Of a stretch of DNA of 31,895 nucleotides, positions 1 to 6,830 are shown piece by piece. Below the pieces are notes generated by a model. It saw only the letters and a list, made by a program, of their open reading frames with translations, searched no databases and was not told the origin of the DNA. Position numbers and translations under genes: made by a program. Each line of letters opens with the position of its first letter. Position 1 is the first letter of the stretch. The stretch is from an uncultured Oscillospiraceae bacterium. GTDB taxonomy: Bacteria; Bacillota; Clostridia; Oscillospirales; Oscillospiraceae. The stretch spans positions 1 to 31,895 of the forward strand of contig CAAFLE010000064.1 in assembly GCA_900763675.1 (NCBI GenBank), read 5' to 3'.

Positions 1-120
1 CTCATCAAATGTTAATCCGTTGGCTTTGTTAATTAATCCATTTTCTTCAGCAGGGATCTCTTGCAGCATTGTGTAAATATCTAAGCCATCATCAACTGAC
101 AATCTTTTTAATTCCAACAT
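1..120 (-). CDS. GNAT-type N-acetyltransferase, N-terminal fragment
   Basis: The minus strand opens with ATG at 120-118 and stays open for 40 codons to the window edge, so only the N-terminus is present. The translation begins MLELKRLSVDDG and continues with a LQEIPAEENG segment, which resembles the first strand and helix of GNAT acetyltransferases; the acetyl-CoA binding loop would lie outside the window. An AAGGAGA Shine-Dalgarno sequence sits about 8 bases upstream, and a good promoter lies at 171-200. The DNA is much richer in A+T than everything to its right. The substrate cannot be judged, and the family call rests on a short stretch. Confidence 0.62.
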   Translation of the reverse strand, partial: MLELKRLSVDDGLDIYTMLQEIPAEENGLINKANGLTFDE

Positions 121-143
121 TATTTTCAATTCTCCTTAATCAA

Positions 144-159
144 ATAAACTCAAGTTTAT
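144..159. promoter_or_regulatory. Palindrome between promoter and GNAT gene
   Basis: ATAAACT-CA-AGTTTAT is a perfect 7+7 inverted repeat lying between the -10 box at 171-176 and the ribosome binding site of the acetyltransferase gene. Its position fits a repressor operator or a small leader hairpin. No regulator family is assigned. Confidence 0.4.
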
Positions 160-170
160 CAGTCTGTTTA

Positions 171-200
171 ATCATATCATATGGCTTCAATGTACGGCAA
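171..200 (-). promoter_or_regulatory. Promoter of the GNAT gene
   Basis: On the minus strand, TTGCCG (200-195) and TATGAT (176-171) are separated by 18 bases, and TGA immediately precedes the -10 box as an extended -10 element. It points toward the acetyltransferase start at 120. Confidence 0.55.
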
Positions 201-206
201 GAACAA

Positions 207-230
207 TCCCGGCAGACATTACTGCCGGGA
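207..230. other. GC-rich hairpin in the AT-rich flank
   Basis: TCCCGGCAG and CTGCCGGGA form a perfect 9-bp stem with a 6-base loop. Neither side has a convincing U-run, so it is at best a weak terminator. It lies just upstream of the acetyltransferase promoter. Apart from this hairpin, nothing is recognised in 231-350. Confidence 0.4.
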
Positions 231-350
231 CTGATGCTGTTTTATGGACATCTACATTTTCTCCGGCGGCTTTTGCGCTTTTTTTGGGAAAAACTGCTAT
301 AGGGGCGTTTGGGGGCGTCTGATGCACGGAAAGAGATCTCTGAGTAAGGA

Positions 351-386
351 AAAAAGCCCGTAATCGTTGAGATTACGGGCTTTTTT
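351..386 (-). terminator. Intrinsic terminator of tRNA-Thr
   Basis: AGCCCGTAATC and GATTACGGGCT form a perfect stem around a GTTGA loop, with A-runs and T-runs on both sides, so it can terminate in either direction. On the minus strand it follows the tRNA-Thr 3' end directly. Confidence 0.85.
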
Positions 387-461
387 GGAGCTGGCAATGT
401 GACTCGAACACACGACCTGCTGATTACGAATCAGCTGCTCTACCGACTGAGCTATGCCAGC
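386..461 (-). tRNA. tRNA-Thr (anticodon CGT)
   Basis: The minus strand folds as a complete 76-base tRNA. The acceptor stem is GCTGGCA/TGCCAGC, and the D-loop region reads TAGCTCAGTCGGTAGAGCA. The anticodon stem CTGAT/ATCAG encloses the loop TTCGTAA, with CGT at 428-426, and the T arm contains GTTCGAGTC. The discriminator base is T and CCA is encoded (388-386). Anticodon CGU reads ACG codons (Thr). A strong promoter lies upstream and a terminator directly downstream, so it is a single-gene transcript. Confidence 0.95.
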
Positions 462-491
462 AACTTCTGCCAACTTCTTGACAGCTTGTGT

Positions 492-520
492 ATTTTATCA
501 CGTTGCGCCGCCATTGTCAA
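492..520 (-). promoter_or_regulatory. Promoter of tRNA-Thr
   Basis: On the minus strand a consensus TTGACA (520-515) and TAAAAT (497-492) are spaced by 17 bases, ending about 30 bases before the mature tRNA 5' end. Confidence 0.8.
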
Positions 521-564
521 CAGAAATTGCCGGTATTTTGCGCCCGGTCTTTGTCTTTTTGCGC

Positions 565-1662
565 TTACTCGGCAGATCTGACGCTCACCATTGCGTCGAA
601 ATCCAGCCCCAGCTCGCTGCCGACGGTGCGAAGCTCCGCAAGCGTAGAGTCGTTGACCGGGATGCCGTTCGCCAGCTTTTCACGACGGGAATCGACCTCC
701 ATCTCGCCGGAGGTATAAATGCGCGTGCGTCCCTCCGCCTTGGCGCTGTCGCGCAGCTCCTGCAGAAGCGTCGAAAGACTCTCGCGCATTGCCGCTTTGT
801 CGCCGAACATTCCGTAGTCGAGCGCAAAGAAGCTCTGCGACGTGTCGCCGAGACCGTTTTTGGACACATGGTTGGACGTAGCGCCGCCCGCGATGATCGA
901 CGAGAGAATCTCCACGATCAGCGCAAGCCCATAGCCCTTGTGCGAGCCGGTCGCAGGGCTGGAGCCGCCGAGCGGGAGAATGCCTCCGCCAGCCTTGGAG
1001 TTGATGTTGTCGATGACGCGCTTGGCGTCGGTCGTATCCCTGCCGTTTTCATCGACCGCCCAGCCGAGCGGCATGGGCTTGCCCTGCTTGGCGTACACCT
1101 CCAGCTTGCCGCGGGGGACGACGGTGGTTGCCACGTCGTACAGCATCGGGATGGGGTCGGCGGGCATGGCAAAGGCGATGGGGTTCGTGCCGAGCATGAC
1201 CTCGCGTCCGAACGTCGGCACGCAGATCGCCTGCGTATTCGTAAAGCACATACCGAGCATATCCTCGCGCTCCGCCATCATGGCGTAGTACCCGCCGACA
1301 CCGAAATGGTTGGAGTTGCGCACGACCGCCGCGCCGAAGCCGTACTGCTTCGCCTTGGCGATGGCGCGTTCCATCGCGTCTACGGCGGCGATCTGCCCCA
1401 TAGCGCTGTGCGCGTCCAGCACGACCGAAAGCGGCGTTTCATGCACGACCTCCGGCACGGCGTCCGGGTGGATGACGCCGCTCTGCACGCCGCGGTGGTA
1501 GCGGATCAGGCGCTGTACGCCGTGGGATTCCAGCCCCTGCAGATCGGCGGTGAGAAGAATGTCGGCGATGTCCCGGCTCTGCTTTTCGTTGAAGCCGTAT
1601 TTGCCCATGACCGCCTCGCAGTAGGCGCGAAGCTCTTTTTCCGGCAGGCGATAGTATGCCAT
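565..1662 (-). CDS. Malate/L-lactate dehydrogenase family oxidoreductase (Ldh_2)
   Basis: The 365-residue product belongs to the Ldh_2/MDH type of NAD(P)-dependent dehydrogenases, a fold unrelated to classical lactate dehydrogenases. These enzymes reduce 2-oxo acids to 2-hydroxy acids or the reverse. Visible family marks are ESHG (about 45-48), NSNHFG (about 117-121, with the conserved His) and GTNPIAF (about 158-164). The start at 1662 is chosen because AGAAAGGAAAG lies at good spacing; the frame extends further upstream but without a ribosome binding site and through the promoter. It is transcribed alone from the extended -10 promoter at 1700-1708. Family members act on malate, lactate, ureidoglycolate, sulfolactate or 2,3-diketogulonate, and the substrate cannot be chosen from sequence or neighbours. 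Confidence 0.88.
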   Translation of the reverse strand: MAYYRLPEKELRAYCEAVMGKYGFNEKQSRDIADILLTADLQGLESHGVQRLIRYHRGVQSGVIHPDAVPEVVHETPLSVVLDAHSAMGQIAAVDAMERAIAKAKQYGFGAAVVRNSNHFGVGGYYAMMAEREDMLGMCFTNTQAICVPTFGREVMLGTNPIAFAMPADPIPMLYDVATTVVPRGKLEVYAKQGKPMPLGWAVDENGRDTTDAKRVIDNINSKAGGGILPLGGSSPATGSHKGYGLALIVEILSSIIAGGATSNHVSKNGLGDTSQSFFALDYGMFGDKAAMRESLSTLLQELRDSAKAEGRTRIYTSGEMEVDSRREKLANGIPVNDSTLAELRTVGSELGLDFDAMVSVRSAE

Positions 1663-1699
1663 ATGTCTCTTTCCTTTCTGAAATGAAATATTGTATTTA

Positions 1700-1708
1700 A
1701 TTATACCA
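1700..1708 (-). promoter_or_regulatory. Extended -10 promoter of the dehydrogenase gene
   Basis: The minus strand reads TGGTATAAT (1708-1700), a perfect -10 box with a TG extension. The -35 region (TTTTCT at 17-base spacing) is poor, as expected for an extended -10 promoter. Confidence 0.6.
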
Positions 1709-1753
1709 TACCGGCGTAAAATAGAAAAGTGGTTCGGGCGCTTTTTACCGATG

Positions 1754-1788
1754 AAAAAACCCGGCGTCTGCAAAAGGCAGACGCCGGG
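1754..1788 (-). terminator. Intrinsic terminator of groESL
   Basis: CCCGGCGTCTGC (1760-1771) pairs perfectly with 1777-1788 around a 5-base loop. On the minus strand the stem is followed by six T residues (A-run 1754-1759 on the plus strand), 22 bases after the groEL stop. Confidence 0.9.
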
Positions 1789-1810
1789 GACATTGTATGA
1801 CCGGAAAATC

Positions 1811-3436
1811 TCAGTACATTCCACCCATGTCGGGGGCGGCGGGAGCCGGCGCGGGCGGCTCGGGGATGTTGACGACCATCGACTCGGTGGTGAGGACGAT
1901 GGAGGCGACGGACGCGGCGTTCTCCAGAGCGCTGCGGCAGACCTTCGTCGGATCGACGATGCCGGCGGCGATCATGTCGCAATACTCTTCCTTCGCGGCG
2001 TCAAAGCCGTAGCCGGGAATCTCGGAGGAGCAGACCTGATTGAGGATGACCGCGCCTTCCAGACCGGCGTTCGCGGCGATCTGCATCAGCGGGGCCTGCA
2101 GCGCCTTGGCGACGATGGCGGCGCCTGTCTTTTCGTCGCCTTCCAGCTCGGCAACGACCTTCTCGGCGGCTTTGCCCGCCTGCACATACGCCGTGCCGCC
2201 GCCGGCAACGATGCCTTCCTCCACGGCGGCCTTCGTCGCGTTGAGAGCGTCCTCGACGCGGAGCTTCTTCTCCTTCATCTCGGCCTCGGTCGCAGCGCCG
2301 ACCTTGATGACGGCGACGCCGCCGCTCAGACGCGCCAGACGCTCCATGAGCTTCTCGCGGTCGTAATCGGAGGTGGAGACTTCGTACTGGTTCTTGATCT
2401 GCGCTACGCGGTCGGCGATGGCTTCCTTGGTGCCGGCGCCGTCAACAATGATGGTGTTCTCCTTGGAGATCTTGACCTGACGCGCTCTGCCGAGCATATC
2501 GAAGGTGGCATCCTTCAGCTCCATGCCGTAGTCGCCGGAGACGACCTGACCGCCGGTCAGCACGGCAATATCCATCATGGTTTCCTTGCGGCGCTCGCCG
2601 AAGGCAGGAGCCTTGACGCACACGCAGGTGAACGTGCCGCGCAGCTTGTTGAGGAGGATCGTGGCGAGCGCTTCGCCCTCGACCTCGTCGGCGATGATGA
2701 CGAGCTTCTTGCCCGCCTTCACGATCTGCTCGAGCAGGGGGAGGATCTCCTGAATGTTGGAGATCTTCTTATCGGTGATGAGGATGTAGGCGTCGTCAAT
2801 GACGGCTTCCATCTTCTCGGAATCGGTGACCATGTAGGGGGAGACGTAGCCGCGGTCGAACTGCATACCCTCGACGACCTCGGAGTAGGTCTGCGCGGTC
2901 TTGGACTCTTCCACGGTGATAACGCCGTTCTGACCGACCTTCTCCATCGCCTCGGCGATTAGAGTGCCGATCTGCTCGTCGCCGGAGGAAATGGTGCCGA
3001 CGCGGGCGATGTCCTTCGTGCCGCTCACGGGCTGGGACGCGGTCTTGATCTCGCTGACGGCGGCTTCCGCAGCCTTGGAAATGCCGCGGCGGAGAACCAT
3101 CGGGTTCGCGCCGGCGGCGAGGTTTTTCAGACCCTCGCGGATGATCGCCTGCGCAAGGACCGTCGCGCTCGTGGTGCCGTCGCCGGCGACGTCGTTCGTC
3201 TTGGTGGCGACTTCACGGATGAGCTGAGCGCCCATGTTCTCGGCGGGATCGGCAAGCTCGATCTCCTTGGCGATGGTCACACCGTCGTTCGTGATGAGCG
3301 GCGTGCCGAATTTCTTATCCAGAACCACGTTGCGACCCTTGGGTCCGAGCGTGATCTTCACAGTGTCGGCGAGCTTGTCAACGCCGGTCTGCAGAGCCTT
3401 GCGGGCTTCCGCGCCATAAACCAGATTCTTAGCCAT
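1811..3436 (-). CDS. groEL: Chaperonin GroEL (Hsp60)
   Basis: The 541-residue product is a full-length group I chaperonin, which forms double seven-membered rings in the cytoplasm and folds proteins with ATP and GroES. It starts MAKNLVYGAEARKAL. Nucleotide-site motifs include TLGPKGRNV (29-37) and GDGTTS (85-90, with the key Asp86), and GIVAGGGTAY near 405-414 lies in the second equatorial segment. The tail ends in DMGGMY, a short form of the usual Gly-Met-rich tail. GGGAGGAAG precedes the start. It lies 20 bases after groES and shares its CIRCE-controlled promoter; a strong terminator follows. Confidence 0.98.
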   Translation of the reverse strand: MAKNLVYGAEARKALQTGVDKLADTVKITLGPKGRNVVLDKKFGTPLITNDGVTIAKEIELADPAENMGAQLIREVATKTNDVAGDGTTSATVLAQAIIREGLKNLAAGANPMVLRRGISKAAEAAVSEIKTASQPVSGTKDIARVGTISSGDEQIGTLIAEAMEKVGQNGVITVEESKTAQTYSEVVEGMQFDRGYVSPYMVTDSEKMEAVIDDAYILITDKKISNIQEILPLLEQIVKAGKKLVIIADEVEGEALATILLNKLRGTFTCVCVKAPAFGERRKETMMDIAVLTGGQVVSGDYGMELKDATFDMLGRARQVKISKENTIIVDGAGTKEAIADRVAQIKNQYEVSTSDYDREKLMERLARLSGGVAVIKVGAATEAEMKEKKLRVEDALNATKAAVEEGIVAGGGTAYVQAGKAAEKVVAELEGDEKTGAAIVAKALQAPLMQIAANAGLEGAVILNQVCSSEIPGYGFDAAKEEYCDMIAAGIVDPTKVCRSALENAASVASIVLTTESMVVNIPEPPAPAPAAPDMGGMY

Positions 3437-3456
3437 AATCTATACTTCCTCCCGAA

Positions 3457-3741
3457 TTACTCTACGATCGCCAGAATGTCGCTCTGACGGACGATGGTGT
3501 ATTCCTCGCCCTCGAGCTTGACGCTCGTGCCGGAATACTTGCCGGCGATGACCTTGTCGCCCGCTTTGACTTCCATCTTGACTTCGTTGCCGTCCACCAT
3601 TCCGCCGGGACCGACGACGATCACTTCATACACTTCCGGCTTTTCCTGCGCCGCGCTCGTGAGGATGATGCCGCCTTTGGTCTTTTCCTCGGCTTCCGTC
3701 CGCTTGAGGACAACGCGATCCGCCAACGGTTTGAGATTCAT
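3457..3741 (-). CDS. groES: Co-chaperonin GroES (Hsp10)
   Basis: The 94-residue product has normal length for the heptameric lid of the GroEL folding chamber. The start MNLKPLADRVVLKR is typical, and the mobile loop (about residues 16-33) carries the GGIIL segment whose hydrophobic tripeptide docks on GroEL. The C-terminal DILAIVE is also family-like. AGGAGG lies upstream at good spacing. It is the first gene of the groES-groEL operon, with CIRCE and a promoter in the 110 bases before it, so heat-shock control by HrcA is expected; hrcA is not in this window. Confidence 0.98.
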   Translation of the reverse strand: MNLKPLADRVVLKRTEAEEKTKGGIILTSAAQEKPEVYEVIVVGPGGMVDGNEVKMEVKAGDKVIAGKYSGTSVKLEGEEYTIVRQSDILAIVE

Positions 3742-3785
3742 GGTTTCTGCCTCCTATGATCATTTTTCATTTTTGTTTTATCCGT

Positions 3786-3812
3786 TTAGCACTCAACAAT
3801 ATCGAGTGCTAA
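3786..3812 (-). promoter_or_regulatory. CIRCE operator (HrcA binding site)
   Basis: TTAGCACTC-N9-GAGTGCTAA is a perfect match to the CIRCE consensus. It sits between the groES promoter and the groES start, so bound HrcA would block transcription of groESL until heat shock. Confidence 0.97.
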
Positions 3813-3823
3813 CCTTTGACTAT

Positions 3824-3852
3824 AAAATAGCACACGCCCTCTGCGATTGCAA
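3824..3852 (-). promoter_or_regulatory. groESL promoter
   Basis: On the minus strand TTGCAA (3852-3847) and TATTTT (3829-3824) are separated by 17 bases, with a TGC extension before the -10 box. The predicted transcription start falls just before CIRCE. Confidence 0.65.
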
Positions 3853-3865
3853 GAGGGAATGTGCT
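3829..3865. other. Imperfect hairpin overlapping the groESL promoter
   Basis: AGCACA-CG-CCCTCT pairs with AGAGGG-AA-TGTGCT around a 9-base loop, with a 2x2 internal mismatch. On the minus strand it is followed by ATTTTAT, so it could partly terminate the upstream methyltransferase transcript. It coincides with the -35/-10 region of groESL. Confidence 0.5.
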
Positions 3866-3901
3866 GTTTTTAAAAATAATTCATAATTTGCCGCGCCGCG
3901 G

Positions 3902-5011
3902 TCAGAAATACATATAAAGCTGGCAGGGGATCATGCCGTTGTACAGGCGGCGGCGCTTGTCGGCGCGTTTGCCGTAGACGTTCTCAAAGTTTTCGAGCGA
4001 GGAAATGACGTAGACCCTCCAGTTTTCGGCGCCGCGCATCGTTTTGCCGAACGAGCGCATCAGCTCGACCGCCGCTTCCTTTTCGAGCAGACGCTCGCCG
4101 TAGGGCGGGTTGGTGCAGAGCGTGCCGTTTTCCGTTGCGAGAGAGAAGTCTCTCGCGTCCGCGACGGAGAAGCGGATATATTTTTCCACACCGGCGCGGC
4201 GGGCGTTTTCGCGTGCGAGTGCCACGGCACGCGGGTCGATGTCAGAGGCGAAGATGGTATAGTCGCCGGAATATTCGCGGCTGCGGGCGGCGTTCCGTTC
4301 CGCCTGCCAGATGCCGTGCGGCAGCGAGCGCCAGCTCTCGGCGGCGAACTCCCGCCCGATGCCGGGGGCGCGGTTGAGCGCGGCGAGCGCGGCTTCAATG
4401 GCGATCGTGCCGCTGCCGCAGAACGGGTCGCAGAAATCGCCTCTGCCGCGGTAGCGGGCAATGTCCACGATGGCGGCGGCGAGCGTTTCGCGCAGCGGCG
4501 CTGCGACCTGCGCCGGGCGGTAGCCGCGCTTGTGCAGCCCCGTGCCGCTCGTGTCGAGATAGAGCGCGGCTTCATCCTTCATAATGGCGAACTGGATGGG
4601 GAAGCTCTCGCCCTCCTCGGAGAACCACGAGAGACCGTATACGCTCTTGAGCCGTTCCACGACCGCCTTTTTCACGATCTTCTGGCAGTCCGGCACGGAA
4701 TGGAGCGCACTTTCGAGTGCCCAGCCCTTGACCGGGAACGCGCCGTCCGCGGGAATGAAATTTTCCCACGGCAGAGCGCGGACGCCCTCGAACAGCTCGT
4801 CGAAGCTGTGGGCGGGAAAGCGCCCGAGTACAATCAAAATCCGCTCGGCAAAGCGCGAGCGGAGATTGGCGCGTGCCACGGCGCTCTCGTCGCCGGTAAA
4901 GTATACGCGCCCGTTTTCGGGCGACACGTTTTCCATATCCATATGGCGCAGCTCGTTGCCGAGCGGACCTTCCAGCCCGAACAGGCACGGCGCACAAAGA
5001 GTGAGCTTCAT
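3902..5011 (-). CDS. THUMP/RlmL-type 23S rRNA guanine-N2 methyltransferase
   Basis: The 369-residue product resembles the COG0116 group (RlmL N-terminal half, B. subtilis YpsC), which transfers methyl from SAM to the N2 of a guanine in rRNA. An N-terminal ferredoxin-like/THUMP region (about 1-155) is followed by the HKRGYRP signature (160-166). The Rossmann methyltransferase domain has SAM motif DPFCGSGTIAIE (195-206), an acidic loop at SDID (256-259) and the catalytic NPPYGERL (301-308). The start at 5011 has GGAGGAAAG at ideal spacing. It lacks the second methyltransferase domain of proteobacterial RlmL, as is usual in Firmicutes. It has its own promoter and is probably a single gene. The exact target nucleotide is inferred from family only. 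Confidence 0.9.
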   Translation of the reverse strand: MKLTLCAPCLFGLEGPLGNELRHMDMENVSPENGRVYFTGDESAVARANLRSRFAERILIVLGRFPAHSFDELFEGVRALPWENFIPADGAFPVKGWALESALHSVPDCQKIVKKAVVERLKSVYGLSWFSEEGESFPIQFAIMKDEAALYLDTSGTGLHKRGYRPAQVAAPLRETLAAAIVDIARYRGRGDFCDPFCGSGTIAIEAALAALNRAPGIGREFAAESWRSLPHGIWQAERNAARSREYSGDYTIFASDIDPRAVALARENARRAGVEKYIRFSVADARDFSLATENGTLCTNPPYGERLLEKEAAVELMRSFGKTMRGAENWRVYVISSLENFENVYGKRADKRRRLYNGMIPCQLYMYF

Positions 5012-5048
5012 GTGCTTTCCTCCGATGCGGTTCTCCGTATTCCCAGAG

Positions 5049-5077
5049 ATAGTACCCTGTTTTGCCCGAAAATGCAA
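5049..5077 (-). promoter_or_regulatory. Promoter of the rRNA methyltransferase gene
   Basis: On the minus strand TTGCAT (5077-5072) and TACTAT (5054-5049) are spaced by 17 bases, about 40 bases before the start codon. Confidence 0.5.
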
Positions 5078-5079
5078 GC

Positions 5080-5107
5080 AATAAAATTCCCGCCGTTTCC
5101 GGCGGGG
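5080..5107 (-). terminator. Intrinsic terminator of the hydrolase/permease unit
   Basis: CCCGCCG (5089-5095) pairs with CGGCGGG (5100-5106) around a 4-base loop; on the minus strand the stem is followed by AATTTTAT. It comes about 30 bases after the stop of the cysteine hydrolase gene. Confidence 0.75.
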
Positions 5108-5138
5108 TAAGAGAGAATAAGAGCGGGTTATTACGAAT

Positions 5139-5798
5139 TCAGTTTTCCGAAGCGGCGCGAATCTCGTCCTTGATCTGCTCGGCGGTCATAACACGGCCAA
5201 ACATTTCTGCCCAGAGATCAAACATGGCGCTGTTCCATTCGTCCGCCGTTCTGCCGCAGTGGTCATAGGCACTGATGCCATCGGCGACAGCGACAACATT
5301 ATAATCCTTGTGATACGCCTCACGAATGGTGCTGTCTACGCACCAGTTCGTCACGGTGCCGCAGATGATGAGCGTCCGGATACGCTTTTTCTTCAGCCAC
5401 GTTTCCAGCTCCGTGTGGGAGAAGCAGGAATATGTGTACTTCTGAAACACGATGTCGCCCGCGACCGGCGTGAGCGCCGGGGCGATCTGACACTCCGGGG
5501 AGCCGGGCTTGAATTTGCACTCACCGCTCTCGGTGAGAAGCCCGCGCTGCTTGTTCCGGAACCAGTAATGCTCATGGTGGAAATCCACATCCTGCGAGAA
5601 GATGGACAGAAATACGGGAATGCCCTTTTCGTTGCAGAATTCTTTAAGACCGGCAATGGTGGGGAGCTGTTCCGCGGACTTTGGCGTGAAGAGGGGACCG
5701 TCCGGCTGTGTAAAGCCCGTCTGCATATCTACGATCAGCAGGGCAGTCTCCTCCGGCCGAATCGTAAAGGGGGCGTCCCACTCCCAATATCTTGCCAT
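5139..5798 (-). CDS. Cysteine hydrolase, isochorismatase-like amidohydrolase
   Basis: The 219-residue product is a complete isochorismatase-fold hydrolase. The usual Asp-Lys-Cys catalytic triad is visible: Asp24 in VDMQTGF, Lys120 in FQKYTYSCF and Cys153 in GTVTNWCVDST. The family includes nicotinamidase, N-carbamoylsarcosine, biuret and ureidoacrylate amidohydrolases, all of which release ammonia or carbamate from small amides; true isochorismatases lack the Cys. The start at 5798 has GGAGGAAAC upstream. It lies 34 bases after the MerR-hydrolase fusion and is followed by a terminator, so it is the last gene of the unit with the NCS1 permease. This context suggests action on an imported nitrogen compound, but the substrate is not determined. 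Confidence 0.87.
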   Translation of the reverse strand: MARYWEWDAPFTIRPEETALLIVDMQTGFTQPDGPLFTPKSAEQLPTIAGLKEFCNEKGIPVFLSIFSQDVDFHHEHYWFRNKQRGLLTESGECKFKPGSPECQIAPALTPVAGDIVFQKYTYSCFSHTELETWLKKKRIRTLIICGTVTNWCVDSTIREAYHKDYNVVAVADGISAYDHCGRTADEWNSAMFDLWAEMFGRVMTAEQIKDEIRAASEN

Positions 5799-5832
5799 AA
5801 TTGTTTCCTCCGTTATATATCGGTTTGCAGAA

Positions 5833-6744
5833 TTATTCCTGCTGCAGCAGGTTTTCCAAAATGGTTTCGCACGGATAAAAATCAAAGTTGTAGTTGATTG
5901 CGAGCAGCTTCATGCCCTGCTGGTGTTCCGCCTCGGTGGTGGAGTTTACGCCGTCATCCGCGATGGCGACGCGGTAGCCCCGATAAAACGCCTCAATCGC
6001 GGTCTGCGCCACGCAGACGTCCGAGCGCCAGCCCGTTATAACGATGGTGTTGATTTCTAAATGGCGGAGCGTTTTGTCCAGCGCGGAATTGACAAAGCCG
6101 TTAAAGCGGTTCTTGTACACGACGCAGTCGTCCGGTCCAGGCTTCACTTCATCGATAATCTGCACACCGTAGGAACCTGCCATCATGTGATTATTCCAGA
6201 GTTGCAACTCCGGATCGTTCTTATAATGCCGATCACAGACATAGATGACCGGAATACCCAACTGCCGCGCCTGAGCAAAGAGCTTTTTGAGCTGCGGGAG
6301 AATGAGATGAATGCGCCCGCAGGCAAGAGCGCCGCCCTCCAGAATGTCATTTTGGAGATCGATGGCGACGATCGCCGGGCGGCATATGATGGGCGCGGAG
6401 GAAAGCGGTGAGGCAGAATCCATGTCCTCCGAGAGGACAGACTGCAAAAGCATCTGCGCACGCTTATATTCCTCCAGAGCACGGTCTACCTCAATCTGCT
6501 GGCGAACCATTGCCTTTTGTATCTCCTCCGTGGGGGCGTCCAGCAGCGCGGAAATTTCCGTCAGGGGGAATTTCATTTCGCGAAAGTAGCGGATCTGCTG
6601 TAGCCGGGCGATGTCCGATTCCGAATACACCCGGTATCCGGCACCGGTGCGTTCCGGCTCAGGCAGGAGACCGCAGCTTTCGTAATGCCGAATGGCTTTG
6701 ACGCTCAGCCCCGTTAGGGAAGCCGCTTTTTTTATCGTAATCAT
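5833..6744 (-). CDS. MerR-type DNA-binding domain fused to a cysteine hydrolase
   Basis: The 303-residue product joins two families in one unbroken frame. Residues 1-70 are a MerR winged helix (ITIKKAASLTGLSVKAIRHYES, then GYRVY at 36-40), followed by a predicted coiled-coil helix (about 75-105) of the kind that dimerises MerR proteins. After a Ser-rich linker, residues 120-303 form an isochorismatase-like hydrolase with a complete triad: Asp129 in AIDLQND, Lys211 in VVYKNRFNGF and Cys244 in WRSDVCV. The start has GGAAGGAGAG at good spacing. MerR proteins usually sense ligands through this C-terminal position, so the hydrolase domain may bind or turn over the inducer. It lies between the NCS1 permease and a second hydrolase, which it probably regulates. 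Both domain calls are firm; the functional link is inference. Confidence 0.9.
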   Translation of the reverse strand: MITIKKAASLTGLSVKAIRHYESCGLLPEPERTGAGYRVYSESDIARLQQIRYFREMKFPLTEISALLDAPTEEIQKAMVRQQIEVDRALEEYKRAQMLLQSVLSEDMDSASPLSSAPIICRPAIVAIDLQNDILEGGALACGRIHLILPQLKKLFAQARQLGIPVIYVCDRHYKNDPELQLWNNHMMAGSYGVQIIDEVKPGPDDCVVYKNRFNGFVNSALDKTLRHLEINTIVITGWRSDVCVAQTAIEAFYRGYRVAIADDGVNSTTEAEHQQGMKLLAINYNFDFYPCETILENLLQQE

Positions 6745-6770
6745 GCAGCGTCTCTCCTTCCGTTAGAGAA

Positions 6771-6798
6771 GCGGGAGCATCCAGAAGAATGCTCCCGC
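6771..6798 (-). other. Intercistronic hairpin after the permease gene
   Basis: GCGGGAGCAT (6771-6780) pairs perfectly with ATGCTCCCGC (6789-6798) around 8 bases. On the minus strand only TTCTCT follows, so termination should be partial. It could lower expression of the downstream regulator and hydrolase relative to the permease, or protect the permease mRNA 3' end. Confidence 0.5.
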
Positions 6799-6830
6799 GG
6801 GAGGCACAGTCCACCGTGGAACCAGAGAAT

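Noticed and set aside
207..230. Hairpin as an intrinsic terminator
   Set aside because: The stem is strong but no U-run follows on either strand; kept only as a hairpin.
454..1686. Long plus-strand open frame opposite the dehydrogenase gene
   Set aside because: It has no ribosome binding site and an Arg/Ala/Val-rich composition with no family resemblance, and the minus-strand frame is a clear Ldh_2 protein. It is an effect of high GC.
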